DNA from: Sandaracinaceae bacterium
Lineage (GTDB): Bacteria > Myxococcota_A > Polyangia > Polyangiales > Sandaracinaceae
Reading direction: 5' to 3'
NCBI GenBank assembly: GCA_019694315.1
Contig: JAIBCE010000045.1
Span: forward strand, 1 to 34,141
DNA length: 34,141 nucleotides
In this document: in pieces, positions 23,007-31,009 of the stretch
How positions within the stretch are numbered: the stretch's first letter is position 1
Layout: the number at the start of each line of letters is the position of its first letter
Made by a program: the position numbers and the translations under genes
Notes under the pieces: model-generated
The model's input: the letters and a program-made list of their open reading frames with translations, nothing else
The model's database searches: none
Told to the model about the DNA's origin: nothing

Positions 23007-23963
23007 TTATCGCGGGACCTGCGCCGCGCCAAGCGCTGGCGGCGCCCCTCTCGGCGAGGTGTGCGAGGCCGCGTCCGCGAGGAAGACGAAGGCGATCCAC
23101 ACGAGGTCCGCGAGCAAGAGGTGCACGAGCTGCATCCACACCGGCGCGAGGAGCCAGAGGTTCACGAGCCCCGCCAGGAGCTGCGTCACCGCGAGGCTCG
23201 CCACGGCGATCGCTGCGGTGCGTGTGCTCGGGCCGAACGAGCCCTCGTGACGTGTCGAGGCGAGAAAGCCCGCGAGGATCAGCAGATAGACCGTGCCCGC
23301 CGTCGCGATCACCGGATGGATCACCCGCAGCCGCACGAGGAAGTGCGCGGTGGGCGAGAGGTCCGCGGCCATGCCCGACGCGAGCGACTCAGCAGGAAAG
23401 AGCGTGTCACCGAGCGCCGTGATCGCGCCCGCCACACCCGTGGTGAGGAGGAGGATCGCCCCCAGCACGAGCGCCCCCGTGAGCCCCCCGCGGCCTGCAG
23501 GCGCGGGCTCGGGGCGGGTCGCCGACCACGGCGTGAGGGCCAGCGACGCGACGAGCAAGAACGTGTTCACGAGGTGCACCGCGATCCAGCCGGCCCGTGC
23601 CATCGACTGGTTGTCGGCCACGAGCTCGAGGAGCACGAGCGCTGCGCCCACCGCAGCCTCGAGCAGCATGAACACCATCGTCGCGATCGCGAGCGCACGC
23701 GTTCGGTGTCCCTTCGGAAACGCCCGGAGCGCCCACACGAGCTGCACCACCACCAGCACGAGCGCGATCCCCGAGGTCGCGCGGTGCGTCAGCTCGATCA
23801 TCGTCTCCACGCTCGCGGCCCGCGGCACCACCTCGCCGTTGCACATCGGCCAGTGCGCGCCGCACCCCGCGCCCGAGCCCGTCGCGCGCACGAACGCGCC
23901 CCAGGCGATGACCGCCAGGTTGTAGGCCAAGACGCCCCACGAGAACCGCGCGAACCGCTCCAT
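23007..23963 (-). CDS. ctaA: Heme A synthase (CtaA/COX15)
   Basis: 318-aa inner-membrane enzyme converting heme O to heme A for aa3-type oxidases. Eight hydrophobic helices. FVRATGSGAGCGAHWPMCNGEVVP carries C34 and C41, the extracytoplasmic pair of Bacillus CtaA, and E57-L-T-H60 in the next helix matches its functional Glu/His pair. Further heme-ligand histidines are in GWIAVH (130), LRVIHPVIAT and MQLVHLLLAD. The C-terminal half lacks a second Cys pair. ATG at 23963 has AAGGAG four bases upstream, better than the GTG 15 bp earlier. No cytochrome oxidase genes are in the window. Co-oriented with the DUF502 gene. Confidence 0.93.
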   Translation of the reverse strand: MERFARFSWGVLAYNLAVIAWGAFVRATGSGAGCGAHWPMCNGEVVPRAASVETMIELTHRATSGIALVLVVVQLVWALRAFPKGHRTRALAIATMVFMLLEAAVGAALVLLELVADNQSMARAGWIAVHLVNTFLLVASLALTPWSATRPEPAPAGRGGLTGALVLGAILLLTTGVAGAITALGDTLFPAESLASGMAADLSPTAHFLVRLRVIHPVIATAGTVYLLILAGFLASTRHEGSFGPSTRTAAIAVASLAVTQLLAGLVNLWLLAPVWMQLVHLLLADLVWIAFVFLADAASHTSPRGAPPALGAAQVPR

Positions 23964-24131
23964 CCCGCTCCTTACCACGGGGTCACTCCTCGTCTCGTAA
24001 CCCCCCGATCTTGCTAGCGTTCTGCGGGCACTTTGACGCGACCCTCCATTCGGGCAGGTCGCACAGCCTCATCGAAGCCCCTCGACGCTCGCCGCCGACC
24101 GCGCATCCACTCTCTGCTACACGCTCGCTCG

Positions 24132-24449
24132 ATGCTCATCGTGCAGGTCTTCGTCCATGTCCTTCCCGACCACGTCGCCGACTTCGTCGCCGCCTCCGAG
24201 GCCAACGCTGCCGAGAGCCGCAAGGAGCCCGGTGTCGTTCGCTTCGATCTCCTCCGTGAGGAGGGCACGACCGATCGCTTCGTCCTCCTCGAGATCTACC
24301 GGACCGACGACGATCCAGCGCGCCACAAGGAGACCGCCCACTACGCCGCGTGGAAGACGGCGGTCGAGCCCTGGATGGCCTCGCCCCGCAAGAGCGTGAA
24401 GTACCGCGCCGTCTCGCCCAGCGATCCCGCGGCGTGGAGGAGCGCCTGA
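24132..24449 (+). CDS. ABM-domain monooxygenase/isomerase (LsrG-like)
   Basis: 105-aa dimeric ferredoxin-like-fold protein of the antibiotic biosynthesis monooxygenase family. FVHVLPDHVADFVAASEANAAESRKEPGVVRFDLL, FVLLEIYRTDDDPARHKETAHYAAW and PRKSVKYRAV parallel LsrG, the autoinducer-2 degradation isomerase, although most such proteins are quinol monooxygenases of unknown substrate. No lsr genes are nearby, so the LsrG function is not implied. Short spacing (13 bp) to the alcohol dehydrogenase suggests co-transcription and a common catabolic role. Confidence 0.85.
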   Translation: MLIVQVFVHVLPDHVADFVAASEANAAESRKEPGVVRFDLLREEGTTDRFVLLEIYRTDDDPARHKETAHYAAWKTAVEPWMASPRKSVKYRAVSPSDPAAWRSA

Positions 24450-24462
24450 GCGGCCGAGCCAC

Positions 24463-25641
24463 GTGACCTCCTCGAGCTTCGAGATCCTCGCGCCTCGCCG
24501 CATCGTCTTCGGTCGCGGTCTCGCGAGCGCCCTGCCGAGCCACGTCGGCGCCCTCGTGCCCTCCGGCGCGCCCGTCTTCGTCGTGACGGGCCGCGATCCG
24601 TCGCGACACCGCGCGCTCCTCGATGTGCTCGGCCGCGCACATCCGCTCGCCCTCCACACCATCGCGCACGAGCCCAGCCTCGAGGACGCGATCGAGGCCA
24701 CGCGCCTTGCCCGCGCACACCGCGCCTCGCTCGTCGTGGGCCTCGGGGGCGGCAGCGCCCTCGACCTCGCCAAGGCCGTCGCCGCGCTCGCCACCAACCC
24801 CGGCGATCCGCTCGACTACCTCGAGGTCGTGGGCCGCGGCACGCCGCTCACCCACGAGCCGCTCCCGTTCGTCGCCGTGCCCACCACCGCCGGCACGGGC
24901 GCCGAGGCCACCAAGAACGCGGTCCTCTCGGCGCTCGCCTCCGACGGGCGCCGCGTGAAGGTCAGCCTGCGCAGCGATCGCATGCTGCCCACGCTCGCGC
25001 TGATCGATCCGTGCCTCGCGCTCACCGCCCCGCGCGAGGTGACGGCCGCCACGGGCCTCGACGCGCTCGTGCAGGTGATCGAGCCCTTCGTCTCGCACGC
25101 CGCCACGCCCTTCACCGACGCGCTCTGCCGCGATGCGATCTCGCGCGGCGCGCGCGCGCTGCCGCACCTCTGTGCGCACCTCGACGATCTCGACGCGCGC
25201 ACCGACATGGCCCTCGTGAGCCTCTACGGCGGCCTCGCGCTCGCCAACGCCAAGCTCGGCGCCGTCCACGGCTTCGCCGGCCCGCTCGGCGGTCTCTTCG
25301 CCGCGCCGCACGGCACGATCTGCGCGAGCCTCTTGCCCCACGTCCTCGAGGCCAACCTCCACGCCCTGCGCGCGCGCACACCGAGCTCACCCGCCCTCGC
25401 GCGGTACACCGAGCTCGCGCGCTCGGTCACCGCCACGCCCGACGCCGTCGCCGAGGACGCGATCGGTTGGGCACACACCCTCACGCGCACGCTCGACATC
25501 CCCACGCTCGGCGCGATCGGTGTCCGCACCGATGATCTCGAGCTCGTCGCGTCCCAGGCCGCGCGCTCGAGCAGCATGAAGGGCAACCCGATCGTGCTCA
25601 CCGACGCCGAGCTCCGCGCCATCCTCGAGCGCGCGCTCTGA
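24463..25641 (+). CDS. Iron-type (group III) alcohol dehydrogenase
   Basis: 392-aa NAD(P)-dependent dehydrogenase. The nucleotide-binding GGGSALD is at 95-101 and VPTTAGTGAEAT at 139-150. Metal ligands of the family are D-x3-H...H-x13-H; here D200, H269 and H283 are present but the second position is Q204 (DALVQ), a variant seen in several bacterial members. Starts at GTG after GGAGGAG 20 nt upstream, so the start is not certain. Probably oxidises or reduces a small alcohol/aldehyde, or is a maleylacetate-reductase-type enzyme; this cannot be told from sequence. Confidence 0.88.
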   Translation: MTSSSFEILAPRRIVFGRGLASALPSHVGALVPSGAPVFVVTGRDPSRHRALLDVLGRAHPLALHTIAHEPSLEDAIEATRLARAHRASLVVGLGGGSALDLAKAVAALATNPGDPLDYLEVVGRGTPLTHEPLPFVAVPTTAGTGAEATKNAVLSALASDGRRVKVSLRSDRMLPTLALIDPCLALTAPREVTAATGLDALVQVIEPFVSHAATPFTDALCRDAISRGARALPHLCAHLDDLDARTDMALVSLYGGLALANAKLGAVHGFAGPLGGLFAAPHGTICASLLPHVLEANLHALRARTPSSPALARYTELARSVTATPDAVAEDAIGWAHTLTRTLDIPTLGAIGVRTDDLELVASQAARSSSMKGNPIVLTDAELRAILERAL

Positions 25642-25661
25642 GCCACCGCGTTCGCACCGAA

Positions 25662-25684
25662 CCTCGAAACGCTTTGTTCCGAGG
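25662..25684. terminator. Possible bidirectional terminator
   Basis: CCTCGAAAC and GTTCCGAGG pair over 9 positions with one mismatch around GCTTT, in the 70-bp convergent gap between the alcohol dehydrogenase and the FAD monooxygenase. The only hairpin seen there; no clear T-run. Confidence 0.4.
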
Positions 25685-25711
25685 GCGATCCGAGCCATCC
25701 ACAGGTAGGCC

Positions 25712-26848
25712 TCAGGCCCCCGCCGCGAGCGCGAGGCCAGGTCCCACGAGGCGCGCGAAGTGTGCATCGCCCACGCGTGCGGGCACGAGCCGCAAGAGGC
25801 CATCGCGCACCCGCCGCGCCAGCGGGCTCTGCCAGTGCGCGACCTCTCCGAAGCGTCGCGAGTCGAGCTGGACGCGCCGCACCCGCGCGCCGCGCATCGT
25901 CACGTAGCGCTCGAGCGCGCCCTCGGCCCCGCTCGCGCACGCCTGCGTCAGGGCGAGCGCGTCTTCGATCGCCATCGCCGCGCCCTGGCCTTGGTTCGGC
26001 GTCATCCCGTGCGCAGCGTCTCCGAGGAGGGCGATGCGCCCGCGCCCCCACATCGGAGCCTCCAGCTCCTCGAGATCGTGGTGGAGCGGCGGCATCGCCT
26101 CGAGCGCGCGGGCCACGACACGCCCCGCCTCAGCCTCGAACCCACCGAAGATCGCGCGCATCTCCGCGAGCCCGGGCGCGGGCGCGCGCTTCGCCGCGCT
26201 CAGCACGAGGAAGTAGTAGACGCGCCGCCCGCCGATCGGCACCGCGCCCACACGCGCGCGTCCACCCCACGCCTCGATCGCGCGATCGAGCCCGTGATCC
26301 TCGAGGATCCCGCGCCAGCACGTGACGCCGCTGTAGCGCAGCGACACCTCACCGTGCACGTGGCTCCTCACACGCGAGCGCAGCCCGTCGGCGCCCACCA
26401 CGAGGTCCACGCGTGCCTCACGCGATGCTCCGTCCAGCGCGAAGCGCGCCGTCACGCCGCGTGCATCCTCTCCGAGCGTCACGTCCCTGGTCGAGAGCAC
26501 GAGCTCCACGCTGCTCGGCAGCGCCGCCTCGAGCGCCTCGTGCAGCGCAGGCCGCGAGAGCGCGTACACGGGGCCGAATCGCGCGGCGAGCCGGCCCACG
26601 TCGAGTCGCTGGAGGAGCGTCCCGTCGCTCCGCACCACGTCCATCTGCGCGAGCTCCTCCCCGTGCCCCCGGAGCTCCACGCCGAGCGTCGAGAGCGCGC
26701 GCGACGCGTTCGACGCCATCACGATCCCGGCGCCCACCGGATCGAACGACGCCTCGCGCTCGAGCAGCGTCACCTCGTGCCCTGCGCGCCCGAGCGCGAT
26801 CGCGGCCGTGAGCCCACCGATCCCTCCACCGACGACGAGCACCTTCAT
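25712..26848 (-). CDS. FAD-dependent monooxygenase (PHBH type)
   Basis: 378-aa class A flavoprotein monooxygenase. The FAD Rossmann motif GGGIGG is at 8-13, the DG motif at VGADGLRSRVR (about 155) and the GD motif at ALLGDAAHGMTPNQGQGAAMAIEDA (about 280-305). It likely hydroxylates an aromatic or related substrate with NAD(P)H and O2; salicylate- or zeaxanthin-epoxidase-like members share the pattern. The ATG overlaps the stop of the TetR gene by 4 bp (ATGA), so regulator and enzyme form one unit and a substrate or product is the likely inducer. Confidence 0.92.
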   Translation of the reverse strand: MKVLVVGGGIGGLTAAIALGRAGHEVTLLEREASFDPVGAGIVMASNASRALSTLGVELRGHGEELAQMDVVRSDGTLLQRLDVGRLAARFGPVYALSRPALHEALEAALPSSVELVLSTRDVTLGEDARGVTARFALDGASREARVDLVVGADGLRSRVRSHVHGEVSLRYSGVTCWRGILEDHGLDRAIEAWGGRARVGAVPIGGRRVYYFLVLSAAKRAPAPGLAEMRAIFGGFEAEAGRVVARALEAMPPLHHDLEELEAPMWGRGRIALLGDAAHGMTPNQGQGAAMAIEDALALTQACASGAEGALERYVTMRGARVRRVQLDSRRFGEVAHWQSPLARRVRDGLLRLVPARVGDAHFARLVGPGLALAAGA

Positions 26849-27525
26849 GACGAGACCTCCGCGCGAAAGAGGCGCGCGAGCGAGGCCGACAAGAGCGCCA
26901 CCTGCTCACGACGCGTGACCGTTCCCCTGAGGCCCGCCACGAGCAGGCCGAAGTAGAGCGAGAAGAAGCCGCCGAACGCGAGCGCGGGCTCGATCGCCGG
27001 GATCTCTCCGCGCGCGGTCGCCTCCGCGACGCGGCCCATCACCCACTGCTCGAAGGCGCGCAGACGCGCCTCCGCCGCGCCCTGCGCGCGCCCGTCCACC
27101 GGAAAGAGCGAGCCCGCGACGAACGCTCGCGAGAGCTCCGGCTCGATCGCGTACGAGTCGTAGAGCCGCTTGGCCACGTGCACGAGCTGCTCGACCAGCG
27201 TCCCGTTCGCCGGCACCGTCCGGTAGGCCTGCGCGAGCGCGCGCTCGAGGTGCGCGTCGAGCAGCGCCTCCACCAGGGCGCTCGTGTCCGGGAAGTGCAG
27301 GAACACCGTGCCCACCGCGACGCCCGCTTCCTCGGCCACGCGCCGTGTCGTCGTGGCCGCCAGCCCACCCCGCGCGAGCGTCGCGCGCGCCGCAGCCAAG
27401 ATCGCCTCCCGCGTCGAGGCCTTCTGCGCCGCGCGACCGCCCGGCTTGTCGCCCACCTTCGTCGCGCTGCTCGCCCCCTTGCCTCGGGTCTTCGTTGCGT
27501 CGTCGTGGCTGGCCGGCTTCGTCAT
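26845..27525 (-). CDS. TetR-family transcriptional regulator
   Basis: 226-aa repressor. Helix-turn-helix at about 38-85 (TREAILAAARATLARGGLAATTTRRVAEEAGVAVGTVFLHFPDTSALVEALL). A basic disordered N-terminus (KTRGKGASSATK) precedes it. The C-terminal ligand domain is helical. In-frame starts also exist at 27537 (ATG) and 27543 (GTG), but two palindromes cover those codons, so the ATG at 27525 is preferred; transcripts may start close to it. Encoded upstream of, and overlapping, the FAD monooxygenase it presumably controls. Confidence 0.88.
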   Translation of the reverse strand: MTKPASHDDATKTRGKGASSATKVGDKPGGRAAQKASTREAILAAARATLARGGLAATTTRRVAEEAGVAVGTVFLHFPDTSALVEALLDAHLERALAQAYRTVPANGTLVEQLVHVAKRLYDSYAIEPELSRAFVAGSLFPVDGRAQGAAEARLRAFEQWVMGRVAEATARGEIPAIEPALAFGGFFSLYFGLLVAGLRGTVTRREQVALLSASLARLFRAEVSS

Positions 27526-27530
27526 CTCGC

Positions 27531-27557
27531 TGAGCATGCTCACTGAGCGTGCTCAGT
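27531..27557. promoter_or_regulatory. Two tandem TetR operator palindromes
   Basis: TGAGCATGCTCA (27531-27542) is a perfect 12-bp palindrome and ACTGAGCGTGCTCAGT (27542-27557) a perfect 7-bp inverted repeat around GT. Both contain TGAGC-RT-GCTCA and their cores are 13 bp apart. A TTGACT (-35-like, minus strand, 27555-27560) overlaps the outer site. Autoregulation is the direct reading. Confidence 0.75.
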
Positions 27558-27691
27558 CAAGGCGACGGCCTCCAGACGCTCCGACCGCCGTGCGCGTGAC
27601 GCGAGACGTCTCGTCGGGGTCCAGGGAGGACGGACGCGAAGAACCCGGAACGAAGTTCGGCGCAGAAGGAATAGTCTCCGGGCCAGCGCCC

Positions 27692-29527
27692 GTGATCCGC
27701 ACGCTCGAGAAATACGAGCTCCTCGAGGAGATCGGCCATGGCGGCATGGCGACCGTGTTCCGCGCGCGCGACACGAACCTCGATCGCTTGGTCGCGCTCA
27801 AGCTGATGCACCCGCACCTGCGGGGCGCCAAGGAGGCCCGCGCGCGCTTCCGCCGCGAGGCGCAGAGCGTCGCGCGCCTCAAGCACCCGTGCATCCTCGA
27901 GATCTACGACTACTCCGGTGAGGGCTCCGACGAGAGCTACATCTCCGCGGAGCTGCTCACGGGTCCCACGCTCAAGGTCTTCGTCGAGCAGGCGATCGAG
28001 CTCCCCGCCGAGATCGCGGCCTGCTTCGGCATCGAGATCGCGCGCGCCCTCGTCGCCGCCCACGAGAAGGGGATCATCCACCGCGACGTGAAGCCGGAGA
28101 ACATCCTGCTCCACGACAACCGCTGCCTGAAGCTCACCGACTTCGGCATCGCCGACATGGTCGACTCGCAGTCGATGACGGCGACGGGCCAGATCCTCGG
28201 CTCCCCCGGTCACATGGCCCCCGAGCAGATCGAGGGCCAGCACACCGACGCACGCACCGACGTCTTCGCGCTCGGCACGGTGCTCTACTTCCTCGCGGTC
28301 GGACGCCTGCCGTTCACCGGCAAGAACCCGCACCAGATCCTCAAGCGCATCCTCGACGGCGACGTCCCCGATCCCTTGCGTTTCCGGCCCGCCGTGGGCG
28401 GGCGATTCAAGGCGATCCTCCTCAAGGCGATGGCCAAGAGCGCGGCCGATCGCTACCAGAGCGCCGCCGAGCTCGAGGCCGCGCTCCGCGCCTACGTGGC
28501 GCCCGTCGGCATCGAGGATCCCGGCCGCGAGGTCGCACGCTTCCTCGCCGATCCCACCAGTGTTCGCGACGAGGTGAACGCGCGCATCGTCAGCGCCGAG
28601 ATCGCGCACGGAAAGCGGGCGCAGGCCGAGGATCGCAAGGCCGACGCGAACGACGCGTTCGCCCGCGCCCTCGCGATCGATGAGAAGAACGCGGAGGTCC
28701 TGTCGCTCGTCTCGAGCCTGGGTCGCGCTGCGGAGCGCGAGCGCACCCAGAAGCGCTTCGGGCTCGCGGCGCTCGGCCTCGGCGCGCTGGGCCTCTTCGG
28801 CTGGGCCGCGTTCTCGCTTGTCGGTGGGCCCGACGAGCCCATCGGCCCCGAGCCACTCGTCACGCTGGACGCAGCCCTGCCGGACGCCGCGCTGCCGCGC
28901 GACGCAGGGAGCGATGCGCCGGCCGCGAGCGACGACGCTGCCACCGACGACGCGTTCGACGATCCCGATGCCTTCGCGCCGCTCGCCATCGAGCCGCACG
29001 TGATCCGTCGCGATCCGAGCCTCCCCGCGATCCCACGCCGCGTGATCTTCGACCCCGATCCCGCCAACGTCCTCATCTCGGTCGACGGCGCGGAGCCCCG
29101 GAATTACGGGTCGTTCAATTCGATCGAGCTCGTCCCGGGCCGTCACAGCTTCCGCTTCGTCTCGAACGTCGCGTGCTGCGCGGACGCGACGATCGAGCGC
29201 GACATCCCCGCGGGCGCGGGCGACTTCCGTCTCTCGCAGGTGCTTCCGTCCCGTCCCGCGCTCCTGCTCGTTCGCACGAACGTCCCCGCCGACGTGGTCG
29301 TCGAGGGCGGCCCTCAAGGCCGCGCGCGCAGGCCGATCACGGTTCCGATCCGTGCGCGCGAGCGCAGCGAGCTCCGTACGATCACGGTGACAGCGCCTGG
29401 CTACCGCGCGTATACAGGCGACGTGCAGCTCACAGCCGGCGAGACGCCCGAGGTGCAGGTCACGCTCGAGCCCGACCCGTCCGCGCCGGCCCCCGAAGGC
29501 GGGCCACCGGGCGGAGCGGGCGAGTGA
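27692..29527 (+). CDS. Transmembrane Ser/Thr protein kinase with PEGA-like C-terminus
   Basis: About 611 aa. Hanks-type kinase domain (about 8-275): glycine loop G15-H-G-G-M-A-T-V22, ATP lysine K37, catalytic HRDVKPEN (130-137), DFG (150-152) and SPGHMAPEQ in place of the common GTPxYMAPEQ. All catalytic residues are present. A TPR-like helical piece and a hydrophobic helix (about 350-370, GLAALGLGALGLFGWAAFSLV) follow, then an Asp-Ala-rich tether (LDAALPDAALPRDAGSDA) and strand-rich PEGA-like repeats (VLISVDGAEPRNYGSF, ADVVVEGGPQGRARRPITVPI) outside the membrane. The GTG start has no good ribosome site; GTG codons at 27590 and 27596 are alternatives. Its stop overlaps the next gene. Confidence 0.88.
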   Translation: MIRTLEKYELLEEIGHGGMATVFRARDTNLDRLVALKLMHPHLRGAKEARARFRREAQSVARLKHPCILEIYDYSGEGSDESYISAELLTGPTLKVFVEQAIELPAEIAACFGIEIARALVAAHEKGIIHRDVKPENILLHDNRCLKLTDFGIADMVDSQSMTATGQILGSPGHMAPEQIEGQHTDARTDVFALGTVLYFLAVGRLPFTGKNPHQILKRILDGDVPDPLRFRPAVGGRFKAILLKAMAKSAADRYQSAAELEAALRAYVAPVGIEDPGREVARFLADPTSVRDEVNARIVSAEIAHGKRAQAEDRKADANDAFARALAIDEKNAEVLSLVSSLGRAAERERTQKRFGLAALGLGALGLFGWAAFSLVGGPDEPIGPEPLVTLDAALPDAALPRDAGSDAPAASDDAATDDAFDDPDAFAPLAIEPHVIRRDPSLPAIPRRVIFDPDPANVLISVDGAEPRNYGSFNSIELVPGRHSFRFVSNVACCADATIERDIPAGAGDFRLSQVLPSRPALLLVRTNVPADVVVEGGPQGRARRPITVPIRARERSELRTITVTAPGYRAYTGDVQLTAGETPEVQVTLEPDPSAPAPEGGPPGGAGE

Positions 29528-30435
29528 GCGCGGCGCACGCACGCTTCGTCGTGTTCGTGCGTGCTCAGCAGGCGCGCTTGTTCGCGCTCGTGACGCTTCT
29601 GCTCACCGTCGTCTGCAACCCTCCGCTCGCGCACGCGGGTGACATCGAGGACTTCCAGGCCGCACGCGCCCTCTACGACGCACACGACTGGCCTCGCGCG
29701 ATCGCCGCGTTCGAGGCGCTCGTCGGTGGCGAGACCCCCACCCTCGAGAGCCAGCCGCTCGTGCTCGAGTCGCGCAAATACCTCGCGGCGGCCTACGTGT
29801 TCGTGGGTCGCGAGGGCGCCGCGTCGGATCAGATCGAGCGTCTCCTCCTCGCCGAGCCCACCTACGAGCTCGATCCCACCGAGTTCCCGAACGAGGTCGT
29901 GCAGCTCTTCGATCGCGTACGCCAGCGGCTCGCGGAGCGTCGCGAGACACAGGCCGAGCGCGCGCGCCTCGGTGCCGAGGTGGAGCGCCTGACCGCGGAG
30001 AACGCGGCGATGCGTCGCGAGCTCGAGGGCGAGCGCACCGTCGAGGTCCCGCGCTCGCAGTGGCTCGTGCAGATCCCTTTCGGCGTGGGCCAATTCGAGA
30101 ACGGTGAGGAGGGCCTCGGCTGGTTCTTCGCGGGCACCGAGCTGCTCGCGACGGCAGCCTTCGTGACCTCCATGATCCTTTACCAGGCCTACGTGAACGA
30201 GATGCACGACCTGGAGATGTTCGGTCGCGATCTCGGCCACATCGACCAAGTGAACATGGCCCTCCGCATCCTGAACGTGGTGAATTGGTCGAGCGCCGGT
30301 CTGCTCGCGGCCTTCGCCCTGGGAGGGGTCATCCAGGCCAACGTCCGCTTCTCTCCGACGCGGATCGTCCACGTTCCTGGCCGAGTCTCGGTCGAGCTCG
30401 GCCCCTCGTTCGTGGGCCTCACCGGCTCGTTCTGA
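29524..30435 (+). CDS. Exported TPR/coiled-coil protein with C-terminal membrane helices
   Basis: 303-aa protein starting at a GTG that overlaps the kinase stop (GTGA). Signal peptide ends LAHA-G (about 38). Then TPR-like helices (FQAARALYDAHDWPRAIAAFEALV, YLAAAYVFVGREGAASDQIERLLL), a coiled coil (RQRLAERRETQAERARLGAEVERLTAENAAMRREL) and two hydrophobic helices near 200-225 and 255-275. The design mirrors many myxobacterial proteins encoded with Hanks kinases. Probably acts in the same envelope pathway as the kinase; a phosphorylation target is possible but not shown. Confidence 0.8.
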   Translation: MSAAHARFVVFVRAQQARLFALVTLLLTVVCNPPLAHAGDIEDFQAARALYDAHDWPRAIAAFEALVGGETPTLESQPLVLESRKYLAAAYVFVGREGAASDQIERLLLAEPTYELDPTEFPNEVVQLFDRVRQRLAERRETQAERARLGAEVERLTAENAAMRRELEGERTVEVPRSQWLVQIPFGVGQFENGEEGLGWFFAGTELLATAAFVTSMILYQAYVNEMHDLEMFGRDLGHIDQVNMALRILNVVNWSSAGLLAAFALGGVIQANVRFSPTRIVHVPGRVSVELGPSFVGLTGSF

Positions 30436-30467
30436 GCCGCCCGGATCACGCGCGAGTCGGTCGATGC

Positions 30468-30495
30468 TTGACACGACCCCCGCCGCCAGTAATGT
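30468..30495 (+). promoter_or_regulatory. Probable str-operon promoter
   Basis: Perfect -35 TTGACA (30468-30473), 16-bp spacer, and a -10-like TAATGT (30490-30495), 84 nt before the rpsL ATG. TTGACA is otherwise rare in this GC-rich window. Confidence 0.65.
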
Positions 30496-30498
30496 TGC

Positions 30499-30516
30499 GG
30501 CCCCTTCGTAGGGGCC
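30499..30516 (+). promoter_or_regulatory. rpsL leader hairpin 1
   Basis: GGCCCCT-TCGT-AGGGGCC: a perfect 7-bp stem with a 4-nt loop, followed by TCTCCGTGTTTT. It overlaps the predicted transcription start, so it may end upstream transcription rather than sit whole in the rpsL mRNA. Confidence 0.55.
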
Positions 30517-30532
30517 TCTCCGTGTTTTCCCT

Positions 30533-30550
30533 GGATTTCTAGCGAAATCC
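30533..30550 (+). promoter_or_regulatory. rpsL leader hairpin 2
   Basis: GGATTTC-TAGC-GAAATCC: a perfect, unusually AT-rich 7-bp stem in the rpsL 5' leader, 28 nt before the ATG. Could affect rpsL translation or be a ribosomal-protein or regulator site. Confidence 0.55.
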
Positions 30551-30578
30551 GACTCGACCTTCGAAAGACCCGCCGCGC

Positions 30579-30977
30579 ATGCCGACCATCAACCAGCTCG
30601 TTCGCAAGGGCCGCACCCAGATCGTCAACAAGACCGCGTCGCCCGCGCTCGAGTCCTGCCCGCAGAAGCGCGGCGTCTGCACGCGCGTGTACACGACGAC
30701 CCCGAAGAAGCCGAACTCGGCGCTCCGCAAGGTCGCCCGCGTCCGCCTCTCGAACGGCACCGAGGTCACCTCGTACATCCCCGGCGAGGGCCACAACCTG
30801 CAGGAGCACTCGGTCGTCCTCATCCGCGGTGGCCGCGTGAAGGACCTCCCGGGCGTCCGCTACCACGTCGTCCGCGGCGCGCTCGACGCGTCGGGCGCGG
30901 CGGGCCCGTCGAACACGAACAAGGCCACGCGTACGCAAGGCCGTTCCAAGTACGGCGTCAAGCGCCCGAAGAAGTGA
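30579..30977 (+). CDS. rpsL: Ribosomal protein uS12
   Basis: 132-aa small-subunit protein at the decoding centre. [25 protein letters not shown] (27-51) and [29 protein letters not shown] are diagnostic; K43 and K88, the usual streptomycin-resistance sites, are wild type. Between RGALD and RSKYG it has 18 residues ([18 protein letters not shown]) where E. coli has 10, so the loop is 8 longer. No strong ribosome site is visible upstream. First gene of the str operon. Confidence 0.98.
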   Translation: MPTINQLVRKGRTQIVNKTASPALESCPQKRGVCTRVYTTTPKKPNSALRKVARVRLSNGTEVTSYIPGEGHNLQEHSVVLIRGGRVKDLPGVRYHVVRGALDASGAAGPSNTNKATRTQGRSKYGVKRPKK

Positions 30978-31009
30978 AGTCCGCACCGTCTCTCTGAGGA
31001 GCCAGCCAG

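Noticed and set aside
24038..24062. GCGACC/GGTCGC inverted repeat upstream of the ABM gene
   Set aside because: Six-bp arms 13 nt apart without a promoter match; too weak to call an operator.
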